Made by a program: the position numbers and the translations under genes. A stretch of DNA of 64,000 bases from Acidihalobacter ferrooxydans. GTDB lineage: Bacteria; Pseudomonadota; Gammaproteobacteria; DSM-5130; Acidihalobacteraceae. The notes below the pieces were generated by a model. It worked only from the letters and a program-made list of their open reading frames with translations, searched no databases and had not been told where the DNA came from. Where the stretch lies: contig NZ_CP019434.1 of assembly GCF_001975725.1 (NCBI RefSeq), positions 2,869,322-2,933,321 on the forward strand. The letters run 5' to 3'. Positions 50,401 to 59,738 of the stretch are shown piece by piece (the first letter of the stretch is position 1; every line of letters starts with the position of its first letter).

Positions 50401-50966
50401 TCGGACATCCGCTCGTACAGATCCTCCGGCGTGCCCCATTCCTGCGCCGCCCAGGCGACTTCGTCCTGCGGCGCGCCGTAGAAACGCCGCCGCCAGAAAT
50501 CTTCGGTCGCGGCGCGGCGCAGCGCCTGTTCGTCGCCCAGCAACTCGGCCTCGAAGGGCGCGCCGCTCTCGAAGGCATGCTCGGTGAGCATGCGCTGGGC
50601 GAAGCCGTGGATGGTGTAAACCGCCGCTTCGTCCATACGCACGATGGCCTCGTCCAGCCGCTGCCGTGCAACATCGGGCTCGGTCAGGCGATGAACCAGC
50701 GTGCCGAGATCGCCGTCATCGCGCGCCTGGCCGCTGGCGAGCAGCGCGCGCGCCTCGATCAGCCGCTGGCGAATGCGCCCGCGCAGTTCCTCGGTCGCGG
50801 CCTTGGTGAAGGTGACGACCAGAATCTCCGGCACCGTGAGTCCGCGCTCCAGCACCAGCCGCAGATAGAGATTGGCGATGGTGTAGGTCTTGCCGGTGCC
50901 GGCGCTGGCCTCGATGAGTTGCACGCCATGCAGCGGGAATGCCGGCATGTTCAACTCGCGCGTCAT
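47436..50966 (-). CDS. recB: Exodeoxyribonuclease V subunit beta (RecB)
   Basis: The 3'-5' helicase and nuclease subunit. 1176 residues, the usual length. N-terminal Walker A is LIEASAGTGKTYTIANLYLR; other UvrD-type motifs are MIDEFQDTDPVQYRIFQAVY, LIGDPKQAIYGFRGADIFAY and VTVHASKGLEYPLVFLPFPW. The C-terminal nuclease domain shows GFIDLVFRHGGRYYLADYKS, with the catalytic Asp and Asp-x-Lys. Both ends overlap neighbours by 4 nt, so recC, recB and recD are translationally coupled. Confidence 0.97.
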   Translation of the reverse strand: MTRELNMPAFPLHGVQLIEASAGTGKTYTIANLYLRLVLERGLTVPEILVVTFTKAATEELRGRIRQRLIEARALLASGQARDDGDLGTLVHRLTEPDVARQRLDEAIVRMDEAAVYTIHGFAQRMLTEHAFESGAPFEAELLGDEQALRRAATEDFWRRRFYGAPQDEVAWAAQEWGTPEDLYERMSDVLGRDAARLLPSDAGERAAALLPRWQRLHAELRAAWVREGEAVSEALLTSPALKRNIYTAGGVEAALRAFAEWIAASEPPPGVLPERIQLFTPAKLGAATKKGAEPPTASLFGLCEELADLGPRLLRAYRAALLAEAAGYVRKAVAEHKSARRLLAYDDLLARLDAVLASADGAELAMRIRARFPVAMIDEFQDTDPVQYRIFQAVYGGRDDLALFLIGDPKQAIYGFRGADIFAYLQARRDVGDGAHTLPVNWRSGSALVAAVNRLFSASAHPFLFEQIEFHPVRPSQQADAKPLRLDGATPAPLACWRLPAVDGKPLTTGAAQAQVALACAHEIAGLLARARSGAALIGAEPLRAGDIAILVRNRNEAAVVREALDALGIASVFLSRDSIFSTPEAEALRRVLRAVAEPGNARALRAALATDLLGADAAELAALEQDENAWERWLTCFQRARQRWREHGFMAMFTQLLTQAAIAHRLLAARDGERRMTNLLQLGELLAVAAAERSGFEALLRWLDARIDAPDGEDEAQQLRLDSDESLVQIVTVHASKGLEYPLVFLPFPWICKPFALDKSGEARAPFLFHAADDFALCADLGSDAVAEHAAQAERERLAEDLRLLYVALTRARQRVYFSWGAVKRAPDSALARLLHPQGMPTDDAALRTDLLALNADAPLLELLKLPDGPTAAPPPQTGAALHARRFDGRIDAGWRVTSYSGLVADYDARVELPDYDAFGAAEPAAALRAQRDAFAFPRGAQAGLFLHALLEKLDFPGAQGEALSDRVTEELARHGFDSGWRPAIEALVTRVLDTPLDEAGLCLRNITRADRVDELAFYYPLAALDCAALNALLARSGPLELTGEALSFRPQHGMMKGFIDLVFRHGGRYYLADYKSNHLGDRPEDYAPALLDAAMREHRYDLQYLIYCVALHRHLRARLPDYDYARDFGGVFYLFLRGMRPADGPRLGVYRDRPEPALIAALDRLFAGAEDVA

Positions 50967-53900
50967 GCGTCCGCCTCCAAACAGGCGTCGAACAAGGGCG
51001 CGTACACGCGCTCGGCCAGCGCGGCAAACTGCTCATCCAGCGGATCACGGTCGCGGAAGGCCAGCCGCAGGTACGGATCGTCCGCTTCGCCCGCACGATA
51101 CCGACTGCCCGTCCACTGGGCGCGGGCGGCCTTGAGTGCGGCTTCGAGATCGTTCCCGCTGGCCAACCGGTCGGCACAGGCGAAGCTCGACCGGGGAAAC
51201 AGCGGCAGCGGCATGCGGCAACCCTCGCGAAACAGGTCGATCAGATCGCGCAGCCGCGTGGTCGCATCGGCGACCGGCCCGAGGCGCAGCACGGCATCCT
51301 CGGCGCAGAAGACGCTCTGCGCACGCACGCCTGCCGGGGCCAGCGCGTTGAGCGCAAGATGCCACAGCCATAGCCGCAGGCGGTCTTCCGGGCGCAGCGT
51401 GCCGACGCGGTACAACAATAAGCCACCGGGGCGCACGTCACGCAGCCAGCCGCGCAGCCGCGTTTCGCCCAGATGTAAATCGAGCTCCAGCCCCTCGCCC
51501 GCAGTCTCCACGCCGGCCTCGCGCAGTTTGTCGGCCAGCTCGGGTACGCCTGCGACCGCCTGCACGTAGGCGATATGGCCGAAGCCCGCACTGGGCAGGC
51601 TGCCGCTGGCGTGCACCAGGGGTTCAAAGGCGGCAGGATCGCGGTCGGCCAGAGTCAGATTCAGCGCACGGTCCTTGATCTGCCAGCGCGCGAGATGATC
51701 GAGCGCGAACGGCTCGGCGTCCTCGTCGGCGGCGCCGGACTCGCGCAGGTTCACCCCGAGCCGGCGTTCGAGCAGGAAGCGTACCGGATGGCGCAGAAAC
51801 TCGGCCAGGGTGTCCAGCTCCAGGTCGCGCCAGGGCGCATCGTCCGGCTCGGGCAGCGGCGCGGCAAAAAAATCTGTCAAACCGCGGTGTTCCGGATCGG
51901 GCAGCCATTCGGCGGCGTAGCTCGCCAGACGCGCGTCGGCGCCAAAGCAGCGCGCGCTGAACGGCTGCAGCGGGTGTTCGGTGACGATCTGCGCCAGCAC
52001 CTTGCCGCCGTCGGCCGCGCGAAAACCGCGTTCGATGGCTTCCAGCAATTCGCCGAGCAGCACGGAGGGCACGCGCGCGGCATTGCTGCGGATGTCGCGC
52101 CCGACATAGCTTATGTAGAGTACGTCGCGCGCCGAGAGCAGCGCTTCGAGAAACAGGTAGCGGTCGTCCTCACGGCGGGAGCGATCGCCTCGCCGAGGCT
52201 GCTCGGCCATCAGGTCGAAGCTGAGCGGGCGCTGGTTGCGCGGGTAGTCGCCATCGTTCATGCCAAGCAGGCAGACGACGCGGAACGGGATGCTGCGCAT
52301 CGGCACCATGTTGCAGAAACTCACCCGCCCGTCGAGAAAGGCCTGTCCCGCGCCCGCCGCTTCGAGCCGCCCGCGCAGTACATCGCGCAGCACCGCCAGC
52401 GCGATGGGTTCGCCAAAACCGGCCTCGACACAATGCTTGCGCAGCGCCGCCAGGGTGTTGCGCAGCAGTTGCAGGAAACGCGCTTCGTCCTCGTCGGGCG
52501 CAAAAAAATCGTCGCACAGCGCGCCGCAGTCGCGCTCCCAGCCGGCCGCGTCGCGCGGGCTGGCCAGGCGCTTGCGCCACTCGCCCAGGCGCTCGATGAA
52601 CCCGGCCAGCACGCCGAGCGCCCGTGCCTCGCCGCCTTCGACATCGGGATACGGCGCGATGCCGGCGCAGAGCGTGTCCGCGTCCGGCGGCATGGCGTAG
52701 CCGAGCAGCAGGCGGCGCAGCCCGAAGGCCCAGCTCGCCGCATCGTCCTCCGGCAGGCCGAGTGCGCCGCGCATCCCGGCATCCAGGCCCCAGCGGATGT
52801 TGGCCTCCCGCACCCAGTCGCGCACCCGCTCCAGTTCGGACTGTTCCAGCCCAAGGCGACGCATGATCGCTGCGTTTTCCAGCAGCGCCAGCACCTCGGA
52901 CACGGTCAAGCGGCTCTGTGGCAGGTCGAGCAAGGTCAGGAAGGTGGCCGCCAGGGGCGACTCGGCGGCGCTGCGCCGGTCGGCAATCGACCACGGCATG
53001 CGGCGCGGCGGCGGCGCGGCGCCGAACACCGCTTCGATATAGGGCGCGTAGGCGTCGATGTCCGGTGCCATGACCACGATGTCGCGCGGCGTCAGGCCGG
53101 GCAGGCGCTCGAACTCGGCCAGCAGGCGGTCGTGCAGCACCTGCACTTCGCGCATACGGCTGTGCGCGACATGCACCTGCACGGAGCGGTCGTCCGGCGC
53201 CAGCGTCAACGGCGGCTGTTCGTCGGCGCCTTCGCCACGGCTTTGCAGCAGCAGCATGTCGGTCTGCAACACACCCAGCAGCGCGGCGCTTGCCGGTGGC
53301 GCAAAACGGTCGTGATCGACGGGCGCGGATTCGTGCAGCAAGTCGATCAGATCCCGGCCCTGCTTGCCCAACGAGGCGAGCAGCGGATTGCCCACATGCA
53401 GATGGTCGGCTGCAGCGACGGCGTCTGCACCGTGCTGCGCGCGCAACCGGCGCAGACGCGCAATGTCGCGTTCGCTGGCGATGTCGCCCCAGTAGGCGAG
53501 CGAAGGATTGAGCACGAACAGATGTACGTCGATCAAGTCGCCGAGCGCCTGCAGCACGTCGATATAGGCCGGCGCGATCGCGGTCAGACCGAACAGCGAG
53601 ACGCGCGCCGGCAGGTCAGCGCGACGCAACGCTCCGGCGCGCGCCCGCGCGGCAAATTCCGCATACAGCCGCGCGCGATGCGGCGGACGCCGGTCCGCAC
53701 ACAGGGCGCGCCACAGGCGCGCCTGCCAGTGCTGCTCCTCGCCCGCCTCCCAGGCCAGCACGCGCTCGGCACGAAACACCAGGTACTGGTCGAACAGGTC
53801 CGCGATGCGCTGCGCGAGCTGGTAACGGCGCAACGGCTCATCAGCGCCCTGCAGATAATGGCGCAAGGGCGCGTAGGCGGGGTCATCGAGCTGTGCGGGC

Positions 53901-54193
53901 AACAAGGCCATGAGCCGCCACAGCATGATGTCGCGATCCAGCGGCGAGTGCTCCGGCAAGGTATCGAACTGCGCCGCGTACACGCGCCAGATGAACGAGG
54001 CAAGCAGGGGGAACTCCAGATGCGCCGCAACGCCGATCCGTTCGGCCAGACCCAGCGCCAGCCAGCGCGCCATGCCCGGGTTCTGGACCACGACAGTTTC
54101 GGCGACGAATGGCTCAGCCGGCGCCGAAACGCACACCTCGGCCAGCGCATCGCGCAGCAACTCGCTCCGGTTACTGTGATGCAGATACAGCAT
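50963..54193 (-). CDS. recC: Exodeoxyribonuclease V subunit gamma (RecC)
   Basis: Chi-recognition and scaffold subunit. 1076 residues from ATG 54193, which matches the E. coli start (LYLHHSNRSELL versus LRVYHSNRLDVL); a TTG 9 nt upstream is less likely. NPGMARWLALGLAERIGVAA, FSLTAI-type VSLFGLTAIAPAYIDVLQAL, RVVCLLGMNDGDYPRNQRPL and DDRYLFLEALLSARDVLYIS are family blocks. First gene of recCBD. The 270-bp region upstream, shared with mscS, holds a family-A element; no LexA box was seen. Confidence 0.96.
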   Translation of the reverse strand: MLYLHHSNRSELLRDALAEVCVSAPAEPFVAETVVVQNPGMARWLALGLAERIGVAAHLEFPLLASFIWRVYAAQFDTLPEHSPLDRDIMLWRLMALLPAQLDDPAYAPLRHYLQGADEPLRRYQLAQRIADLFDQYLVFRAERVLAWEAGEEQHWQARLWRALCADRRPPHRARLYAEFAARARAGALRRADLPARVSLFGLTAIAPAYIDVLQALGDLIDVHLFVLNPSLAYWGDIASERDIARLRRLRAQHGADAVAAADHLHVGNPLLASLGKQGRDLIDLLHESAPVDHDRFAPPASAALLGVLQTDMLLLQSRGEGADEQPPLTLAPDDRSVQVHVAHSRMREVQVLHDRLLAEFERLPGLTPRDIVVMAPDIDAYAPYIEAVFGAAPPPRRMPWSIADRRSAAESPLAATFLTLLDLPQSRLTVSEVLALLENAAIMRRLGLEQSELERVRDWVREANIRWGLDAGMRGALGLPEDDAASWAFGLRRLLLGYAMPPDADTLCAGIAPYPDVEGGEARALGVLAGFIERLGEWRKRLASPRDAAGWERDCGALCDDFFAPDEDEARFLQLLRNTLAALRKHCVEAGFGEPIALAVLRDVLRGRLEAAGAGQAFLDGRVSFCNMVPMRSIPFRVVCLLGMNDGDYPRNQRPLSFDLMAEQPRRGDRSRREDDRYLFLEALLSARDVLYISYVGRDIRSNAARVPSVLLGELLEAIERGFRAADGGKVLAQIVTEHPLQPFSARCFGADARLASYAAEWLPDPEHRGLTDFFAAPLPEPDDAPWRDLELDTLAEFLRHPVRFLLERRLGVNLRESGAADEDAEPFALDHLARWQIKDRALNLTLADRDPAAFEPLVHASGSLPSAGFGHIAYVQAVAGVPELADKLREAGVETAGEGLELDLHLGETRLRGWLRDVRPGGLLLYRVGTLRPEDRLRLWLWHLALNALAPAGVRAQSVFCAEDAVLRLGPVADATTRLRDLIDLFREGCRMPLPLFPRSSFACADRLASGNDLEAALKAARAQWTGSRYRAGEADDPYLRLAFRDRDPLDEQFAALAERVYAPLFDACLEADA

Positions 54194-54294
54194 GGAGCGC
54201 AAAAGAATTTTTGAACATCATACGACCCGGGCTAGAATCATCCGTGCGTTACCGTCGTCAGACGATACGTTCACATAATAACCTGTTCAATTAA

Positions 54295-54453
54295 CCCGAA
54301 TGTTTCATAACGAGTGCTGATATCGCGTCGGATAGTGTTTTCACAAGGGGATTTCAGAAGGAGCGGCGTATCGGTGATGACGGCCGACTGAGGAAATACC
54401 CCTTGTGGAATCAAGAGACCCGCGAGAGCGGCGGTCGTTATGAAGCATTCGGG
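54295..54453 (+). repeat. Palindromic element family A, complete copy upstream of mscS
   Basis: 159 bp, plus orientation, ends CCCGAATGTTTCATAACGA / TCGTTATGAAGCATTCGGG. The inner arms are CACAAGGGG / CCCCTTGTG, differing from the 38-kb copy by a matched pair of changes. It lies between divergent recC and mscS and ends 19 bp before the mscS ATG, so it will form the leader of the mscS mRNA or hold its promoter. Confidence 0.88.
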
Positions 54454-54472
54454 TTCACACCAAAGGGCCACC

Positions 54473-55312
54473 ATGAACTCCTTCTTTCATTCAGACAAAT
54501 TCGACTGGCAAAGCCTGTTGCAAACCTACGCGATTCCCTGGGGCATCAAGCTCGTCGTCGCCCTGATCGTTCTGCTCATCGGTCTGTGGCTGGCCGGTCT
54601 CATCACGGCCCTTGTCGGCAAGGTGCTGACCAAGGCGAACGTGGACGCGATGCTGGTGCGCTTCATCGACTCCATTCTCAAGGTACTGCTGCAGATCGTC
54701 GTGATCATCGCCGCACTGGGCCAGCTTGGCGTACAAACCACCTCACTGATCGCCATTCTGGGCGCAGCCGGTCTGGCTATCGGTCTGGCCCTGCAAAGCT
54801 CGCTGTCGAATTTCGCGGCAGGCGTGCTGCTGCTGGTGTTCAAGCCGTTCAAGGCGGGCGACTTCATCGAAGCCGGCGGCGTGCTCGGCGTGGTCGAGCA
54901 TGTGCGCGTATTCAACTCCGTGCTGCGCACTCCGGACAACCGCGAAATCATCGTGCCGAACGGTCATATCTACAACGGCGTGATCACCAACTTCTCCGCC
55001 CGCGACACGCGCCGCATCGACCTGGTGGTCGGCATCAGCTACGACGCCGACATCCGCAAGGCCAAATCGCTGGTCGAAACCATCCTCACCAACGACACCC
55101 GCGTGCTCAAGGACCCGGCGGCCACCTTCGGCGTCATGGATCTGGCCGACAGCAGCGTGAACCTCTACATTCGCCCCTGGGTCGCGTCGGCCGACTACTG
55201 GGGCACCCGCTGCGATCTGCTCGAAGTCATCAAAACGACATTCGACGCCAACGGCATCGGCATCCCGTTCCCGCAAATGGATGTGCACCTCGATCGCCCG
55301 CAAACCGACTGA
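54473..55312 (+). CDS. mscS: Small-conductance mechanosensitive channel MscS
   Basis: Heptameric inner-membrane valve that opens on hypo-osmotic shock. 279 residues. Three N-terminal helices; the pore-lining TM3 reads LGAAGLAIGLALQSSLSNFA then AGVLLLVFKPFKAGDFIE, the MscS signature. The beta and alpha/beta vestibule domains follow (VVEHVRVFNSVLRTPDNREI, VPNGHIYNGVITNFS). ATG at 54473 with AAGGG 5 nt upstream. A strong hairpin follows the stop. Confidence 0.95.
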   Translation: MNSFFHSDKFDWQSLLQTYAIPWGIKLVVALIVLLIGLWLAGLITALVGKVLTKANVDAMLVRFIDSILKVLLQIVVIIAALGQLGVQTTSLIAILGAAGLAIGLALQSSLSNFAAGVLLLVFKPFKAGDFIEAGGVLGVVEHVRVFNSVLRTPDNREIIVPNGHIYNGVITNFSARDTRRIDLVVGISYDADIRKAKSLVETILTNDTRVLKDPAATFGVMDLADSSVNLYIRPWVASADYWGTRCDLLEVIKTTFDANGIGIPFPQMDVHLDRPQTD

Positions 55313-55320
55313 TGAACGTC

Positions 55321-55352
55321 ACGCCGCCGGTTCCATGCGGAACCGGCGGCGT
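55321..55352 (+). terminator. Strong hairpin after mscS
   Basis: A perfect 14-bp stem, ACGCCGCCGGTTCC (55321-55334) / GGAACCGGCGGCGT (55339-55352), with a 4-nt ATGC loop, 8 nt after the mscS stop. No T-tract, but the stem is very stable; it is probably the mscS terminator. The next 160 bp before ugpB hold an AT-rich patch (ATAAAAAATTCATA near 55419) and no gene. Confidence 0.7.
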
Positions 55353-55514
55353 GCGCCAAACATGCACGCTACAGCGACACCGATTCGCAAATTCGACTCT
55401 ATACTGATGGGCAGGACATAAAAAATTCATAGGCAGGCGCTAAGCTGCGCACCCATCACGCGACTCGCGATCCGCGCTTCTTGCCCCTCCCCAAAAATGC
55501 ACGAGGAATCGTCA

Positions 55515-56864
55515 ATGCAGTCTTTCGGACAAAAAGCTCTCAACCGTCGTACAGTCGGCATCGTTGGCGGGCTACTGGCCTTCTCCACCCTCTTCGGCGC
55601 CCATTCGGCTTACGCGGCCGACCGCATCCAGATTCAGTTCTGGAACGCCATGAGCGGCAAGTTGGGCGAGACGGTTCAGCACCTGGCCGACGAATTCAAC
55701 CAGTCGCAGAGTCGCTACACGGTCAAACCCGTATTCAAGGGAACCTACAAACAAACCATGCTCTCGACCATCGCGGCGTTCCGGGCACACAACCCGCCCG
55801 ATATCGTGCAGATCTTCGACGTCGGCACCGCCACCATGATGTCCGCCAAAGGCGCCTACATACCGGTGTACGAACTGATGAAAAAAGAACAGATCCCGTT
55901 CTCCACCCGGCAGTTCATACCCGCCGCGGCGAGCTACTACTCCAATACCCGCGGCCATCTGGTATCGCTGCCGTTCAACAGTTCGACGCCGGTGATCTTT
56001 TACAACAAGGCGCTGTTCGCCAAGGCCGGCGTGCAGCCACCCAAGACCTGGGCCGAGATGGGCGCAGTCGGCCAGAAACTACGCGCCACCGGCGCCGCGT
56101 GCGGCTTCACCACCGGCTGGCCGGCCTGGGTGCAGCTGGAACAGTTCTCGCTGTGGAACGGCCTGCATTACGCTACCCATGACAACGGCTACAAGGCGAT
56201 CAAAGGCGTCAAGCTGCTGATCAACGAAAAGCCCTACGTCGAACACCTCGCCCGGCTCGGCGCGTGGTCCAAGTCCGGCGTGTTCGAATACGGTGGCCCG
56301 GAGAACAAGAGCCGCCCGCTGTTCGTCAGCGGACATTGCGCCATGTACATGGGCAGCTCGGCCTCCTACGCCGCTATCAAGGGCGGCGCGCAGTTCCCCT
56401 TCGGCATAGCTCCCATGCCCTATGACGCCAGGCTTTCCGGCGCACCTCAGAATACCGTCGTCGGCGGCGCCTCGCTGTGGGTGATGAAGGGTCTGCCCGC
56501 AAGTCACTACGCCGGCATCGCCGCCTTCCTGAAGTTCATGATGTCGGGCAAGGCGCAGGCCTACTGGGCCAGCCATACCGGCTATGTGCCGGTGACTCTC
56601 GCGGGCTTCGAACAACTCAAGCGCGAAGGCTTCTACCAGAAGCAGCCCGGCGCCATGGTCGCCATCGACGAGCTGTCCAACAAGCCGCCCAGGGCCTGGA
56701 CCATGGGTATCCGCCTCGGCTACATGCCACAGTTGCGCCAGATCGAACGCAACGAGATGGAAGCCGTGTTTGCCGGGCACAAGAGTGCGCAAGCCGCGCT
56801 CGACGACGCCGCACGTCAGGGCGACAAGCTGCTCGCTCAGTTCGCCGCCAGCGTCGGACAGTAA
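55515..56864 (+). CDS. ugpB: sn-Glycerol-3-phosphate ABC importer, binding protein
   Basis: Periplasmic binding protein for glycerol-3-phosphate or glycerophosphodiesters. 449 residues with a signal peptide (LLAFSTLFGAHSAYAAD). UgpB marks are QFWNAMSGKLGETVQHLADE, YKQTMLSTIAAFRAHNPPDI with VQIFDVGTATMM, and SLPFNSSTPVIFYNKALFAK. ATG at 55515 is chosen because GAGGAA lies 6 nt upstream. First of ugpBAEC. In E. coli the operon is induced by phosphate starvation; no convincing Pho box was found here. Confidence 0.94.
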   Translation: MQSFGQKALNRRTVGIVGGLLAFSTLFGAHSAYAADRIQIQFWNAMSGKLGETVQHLADEFNQSQSRYTVKPVFKGTYKQTMLSTIAAFRAHNPPDIVQIFDVGTATMMSAKGAYIPVYELMKKEQIPFSTRQFIPAAASYYSNTRGHLVSLPFNSSTPVIFYNKALFAKAGVQPPKTWAEMGAVGQKLRATGAACGFTTGWPAWVQLEQFSLWNGLHYATHDNGYKAIKGVKLLINEKPYVEHLARLGAWSKSGVFEYGGPENKSRPLFVSGHCAMYMGSSASYAAIKGGAQFPFGIAPMPYDARLSGAPQNTVVGGASLWVMKGLPASHYAGIAAFLKFMMSGKAQAYWASHTGYVPVTLAGFEQLKREGFYQKQPGAMVAIDELSNKPPRAWTMGIRLGYMPQLRQIERNEMEAVFAGHKSAQAALDDAARQGDKLLAQFAASVGQ

Positions 56865-56944
56865 GACTGCCACACGCAGGGACGGGACGCACCGCAGCGC
56901 GCCCGTCCCTCTGACCTTGCGCTTCAGCGAACAGAGTCAAAAGC

Positions 56945-57835
56945 GTGCGCTCGAACGATTCCAGTCCATTTCCTCAGCGTTGGCTGCCCTACCTGCTACT
57001 CGCACCGCAGCTGGTGATCACGCTGGTCTTCTTCGTCTGGCCGACATACGACGCACTATCAGGCGCCTTTTACCAATCCAGCCCCTTTGGTCTGGGCACG
57101 CACTTTGCGGGTCTGGCTAACTTCACCGCGCTGTTCACCGACCCCAACTACCTGCATGCCTTTGGCGTTACCGCGCTTTATGCGGTCGCCACTACCCTGG
57201 CGTCGATGGGGCTGGGCTTGCTCCTGGCCGTACTCACCGAAGGCCTGTTACGCGGACATACACTGTTTCGCACGCTGTTCATCTGGCCCTACGCAGTCGC
57301 CCCCGCGATCGCCGGCGCGCTGTGGATGTTTATGTTCGCGCCGCAAGTCGGCCCGGGTACCCGCCTGCTTATCGCGCTGGGCATTCACTGGAACTACACT
57401 CTGCACGGTCATCAGGCCATGCTGCTTGTGATTGCTCTAACCGCCTGGCAGCAGATCGCCTACAATTTCCTGTTTTTCACCGCCGGCCTGCAAGGCATCC
57501 CCGCGTCACTCTTGGAAGCCGCCGCATTGGATGGCTCCGGGCCAATTCGTCGATTCTGGGACGTCACCTTCCCGCTGCTCGCACCGACTACTTTTTTCCT
57601 GCTGGTGATGAATACGCTCTATGTGTTCTTCGACACCTTCGGCGTCATCCAGATCGTGACCCAGGGTGGACCTGCCAACGCCACCACCACACTGGTCTAC
57701 AAGCTCTATGAGGACGGCTTCCAGAATCTCAATCTCGGTTCGGCCGCTGCGCAATCGATCATCCTGATGACGCTGGTCGGTCTGCTCACCGTCTTCCAAT
57801 TCCGCTACCTCGACCGCAAGGTGCATTACCAATGA
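56945..57835 (+). CDS. ugpA: sn-Glycerol-3-phosphate ABC importer, permease UgpA
   Basis: A 296-residue inner-membrane permease with six helices: FPQRWLPYLLLAPQLVITLV at the start, the ATPase-contact loop LLEAAALDGSGPIRRFWDVT with FPLLAPT, and NTLYVFFDTFGVIQIVTQGG. It forms the channel with UgpE. GTG at 56945 fits the family N-terminus although the ribosome site is weak. 80 nt after ugpB; the stop overlaps ugpE (ATGA). Confidence 0.94.
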   Translation: MRSNDSSPFPQRWLPYLLLAPQLVITLVFFVWPTYDALSGAFYQSSPFGLGTHFAGLANFTALFTDPNYLHAFGVTALYAVATTLASMGLGLLLAVLTEGLLRGHTLFRTLFIWPYAVAPAIAGALWMFMFAPQVGPGTRLLIALGIHWNYTLHGHQAMLLVIALTAWQQIAYNFLFFTAGLQGIPASLLEAAALDGSGPIRRFWDVTFPLLAPTTFFLLVMNTLYVFFDTFGVIQIVTQGGPANATTTLVYKLYEDGFQNLNLGSAAAQSIILMTLVGLLTVFQFRYLDRKVHYQ

Positions 57836-58671
57836 ACGTGCGTAAAGCTCACGCAGGTCGCATCGTTTTGCTGACGCTCGTCGCGATATTGGTTGCTGTG
57901 CCACTGTACATCGCCCTTGTTGCCGCAAGCCACAGTCCGCGCGATCTGCTCGGGCAGTTTCCGCTGCTGCCCGGTCACCAACTGGGGCACAACTTCGCCA
58001 GTGCGCTGGTCAAGGGATTGCCGGGCGCGCCACCAGTCTGGTTGATGCTCGGCAACAGCCTGCTGATGGCGCTGGGTATCGCCATCGGAAAGCTGGTGAT
58101 TTCCATTCTGTCCGCCTACGCCGTGGTCTATTTTCGTTTCCCGCTGCGCATGACCGCCTTCTGGCTGATATTCATGACGCTGATGCTCCCGGTCGAAGTG
58201 CGCTTTTTCCCAACGTATCAAGTCACCGCCGGTCTGCATCTACTCAACAGCTACGGCGGCCTGATCCTGCCTCTGATCGCCTCTGCAACCGCAACGTTTC
58301 TATTCCGCCAGTTCTTTCTCACCCTTCCGCGCGAACTGGTCGACGCCGCGCGCATCGATGGCGCGGGGCCGTTGCGGTTTTTCTTCGACACCGCGCTGCC
58401 GCTGTCGCGCACCAACATCGCAGCACTGTTCGTACTCGAATTTGTCTACGGCTGGAACCAGTTCTTGTGGCCATTGCTGACGACCACCCACCAACGCTAT
58501 GCGACCATTGTGATGGGCATTCAGGGCATGATCACCGCCTCGCAGAGTTTCGCTCTGCCCCAGTGGAACCTCATCATGGCCACCGCGATCCTCGCCCTGA
58601 CGCCACCGGTGCTGGTGGTGGTGCTCATGCAGCGCTGGTTCATCAAAGGCCTGACCGAGACGGAGAAGTAA
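57832..58671 (+). CDS. ugpE: sn-Glycerol-3-phosphate ABC importer, permease UgpE
   Basis: A 279-residue permease with six helices. Family marks are [20 protein letters not shown] followed by [13 protein letters not shown], the coupling loop [20 protein letters not shown], and [20 protein letters not shown]. It overlaps ugpA by 4 nt and ugpC by 1 nt (TAATG), so the three are tightly coupled. Confidence 0.94.
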   Translation: MNVRKAHAGRIVLLTLVAILVAVPLYIALVAASHSPRDLLGQFPLLPGHQLGHNFASALVKGLPGAPPVWLMLGNSLLMALGIAIGKLVISILSAYAVVYFRFPLRMTAFWLIFMTLMLPVEVRFFPTYQVTAGLHLLNSYGGLILPLIASATATFLFRQFFLTLPRELVDAARIDGAGPLRFFFDTALPLSRTNIAALFVLEFVYGWNQFLWPLLTTTHQRYATIVMGIQGMITASQSFALPQWNLIMATAILALTPPVLVVVLMQRWFIKGLTETEK

Positions 58672-59738
58672 TGGCCACACTCACCCTGCGTTCTCTGGCC
58701 AAACGCTTTGGCGAGTCCGTCGCGCTCACGCCGACTGATCTGGAAGTCGCCGACGGCGAATTCGTGGTGCTGGTCGGCCCCTCGGGCTGTGGCAAGACCA
58801 CGCTGCTACGCATGGTCGCCGGGCTGGAATCGCCCAGTGGCGGCGACATCCTGATCGGAGGGCAGCGTGTCAACGCTCTGGAGCCGCGCGCCCGAGACAT
58901 CGCGATGGTGTTCCAGAACTACGCGCTGTATCCACACATGAGCGTGCGCAAAAACCTCGCTTACGGCCTCAAGCTGCGCCGCATGGACAAAGCGGAAATT
59001 GCGCGCCGCGTGGCCTGGGCCGCCGAACTGCTCGGCTTGAACGAATACCTTGACCGCAAGCCACGCGCCCTGTCCGGCGGCCAGCGCCAGCGTGTCGCTA
59101 TGGGGCGCGCTATTGTGCGCGAACCGCAAGTGTTTCTGTTCGACGAACCGCTGTCCAACCTCGATGCCAAACTGCGTGCTGCGGTGCGTGTCGAGATCAA
59201 ACGCCTGCATCAACGCCTCGCCACCACCACGCTATACGTCACGCACGATCAGGTCGAAGCGATGACTCTGGCGCAACGCGTCGTGGTGATGAATCGTGGC
59301 CGCGTCGAACAGATCGGCCATCCCTCCGAGGTCTACGCACGCCCGGCCACGACCTTCGTCGCCGGATTCCTCGGCTCCCCGCCGATGAATCTGTTCGAGG
59401 CGCGGCTGACCGCCGCCGGCGACGCCGTGGAAGTGTCCGGCCTGGATGCCCCGCTGCCGCTACCGGCGCCAGTTGCCAACGGCAATCGCGCCGTCACCCT
59501 CGGCATCCGCCCGGAAGCCTTCGTTCCGGATACCGCGGGCACGCTACCCTTCGCGTTGGATCTGGAAGAACCTCTGGGCGCGGAAACGCTGCTGCACGGA
59601 CAGCTCGGCGGCCAAGCCTGCACCCTGCGCCTGAGCGCCGACACCCTGCCTGCAGATGCAACTGCGGTCACCCGCCTCAGCGTCGTGCCCGAAGCGCTGC
59701 ATCTGTTTGATGCCGAAAGCGGCGCGCGTCTGCGATGA
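58671..59738 (+). CDS. ugpC: sn-Glycerol-3-phosphate ABC importer, ATPase UgpC
   Basis: A 355-residue ATPase of the MalK/UgpC group. Walker A is GPSGCGKTT, the signature is [19 protein letters not shown], Walker B is [16 protein letters not shown], and the H-loop is VTHDQ; all are canonical, in contrast to the ABC exporter at 25.4 kb. A C-terminal TOBE/regulatory domain spans about 240-355 ([10 protein letters not shown]). As a MalK-type ATPase it could also serve other importers. No ugpQ follows. The stop codon sits at the start of a composite repeat. Confidence 0.95.
   Translation: MATLTLRSLAKRFGESVALTPTDLEVADGEFVVLVGPSGCGKTTLLRMVAGLESPSGGDILIGGQRVNALEPRARDIAMVFQNYALYPHMSVRKNLAYGLKLRRMDKAEIARRVAWAAELLGLNEYLDRKPRALSGGQRQRVAMGRAIVREPQVFLFDEPLSNLDAKLRAAVRVEIKRLHQRLATTTLYVTHDQVEAMTLAQRVVVMNRGRVEQIGHPSEVYARPATTFVAGFLGSPPMNLFEARLTAAGDAVEVSGLDAPLPLPAPVANGNRAVTLGIRPEAFVPDTAGTLPFALDLEEPLGAETLLHGQLGGQACTLRLSADTLPADATAVTRLSVVPEALHLFDAESGARLR

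Noticed and set aside
54203-54472. Small open frames inside the family-A elements (also at 21.6, 31.4, 36.4 and 63.6 kb)
   Set aside because: They arise from the repeat sequence itself, differ in frame and length between copies and have no ribosome sites.
55400-55500. Pho-box-like patch GACATAAAAAATTCATA upstream of ugpB
   Set aside because: Only a weak match to CTGTCAT-type half-sites and wrong spacing; regulation by phosphate remains likely from family knowledge but not from this sequence.
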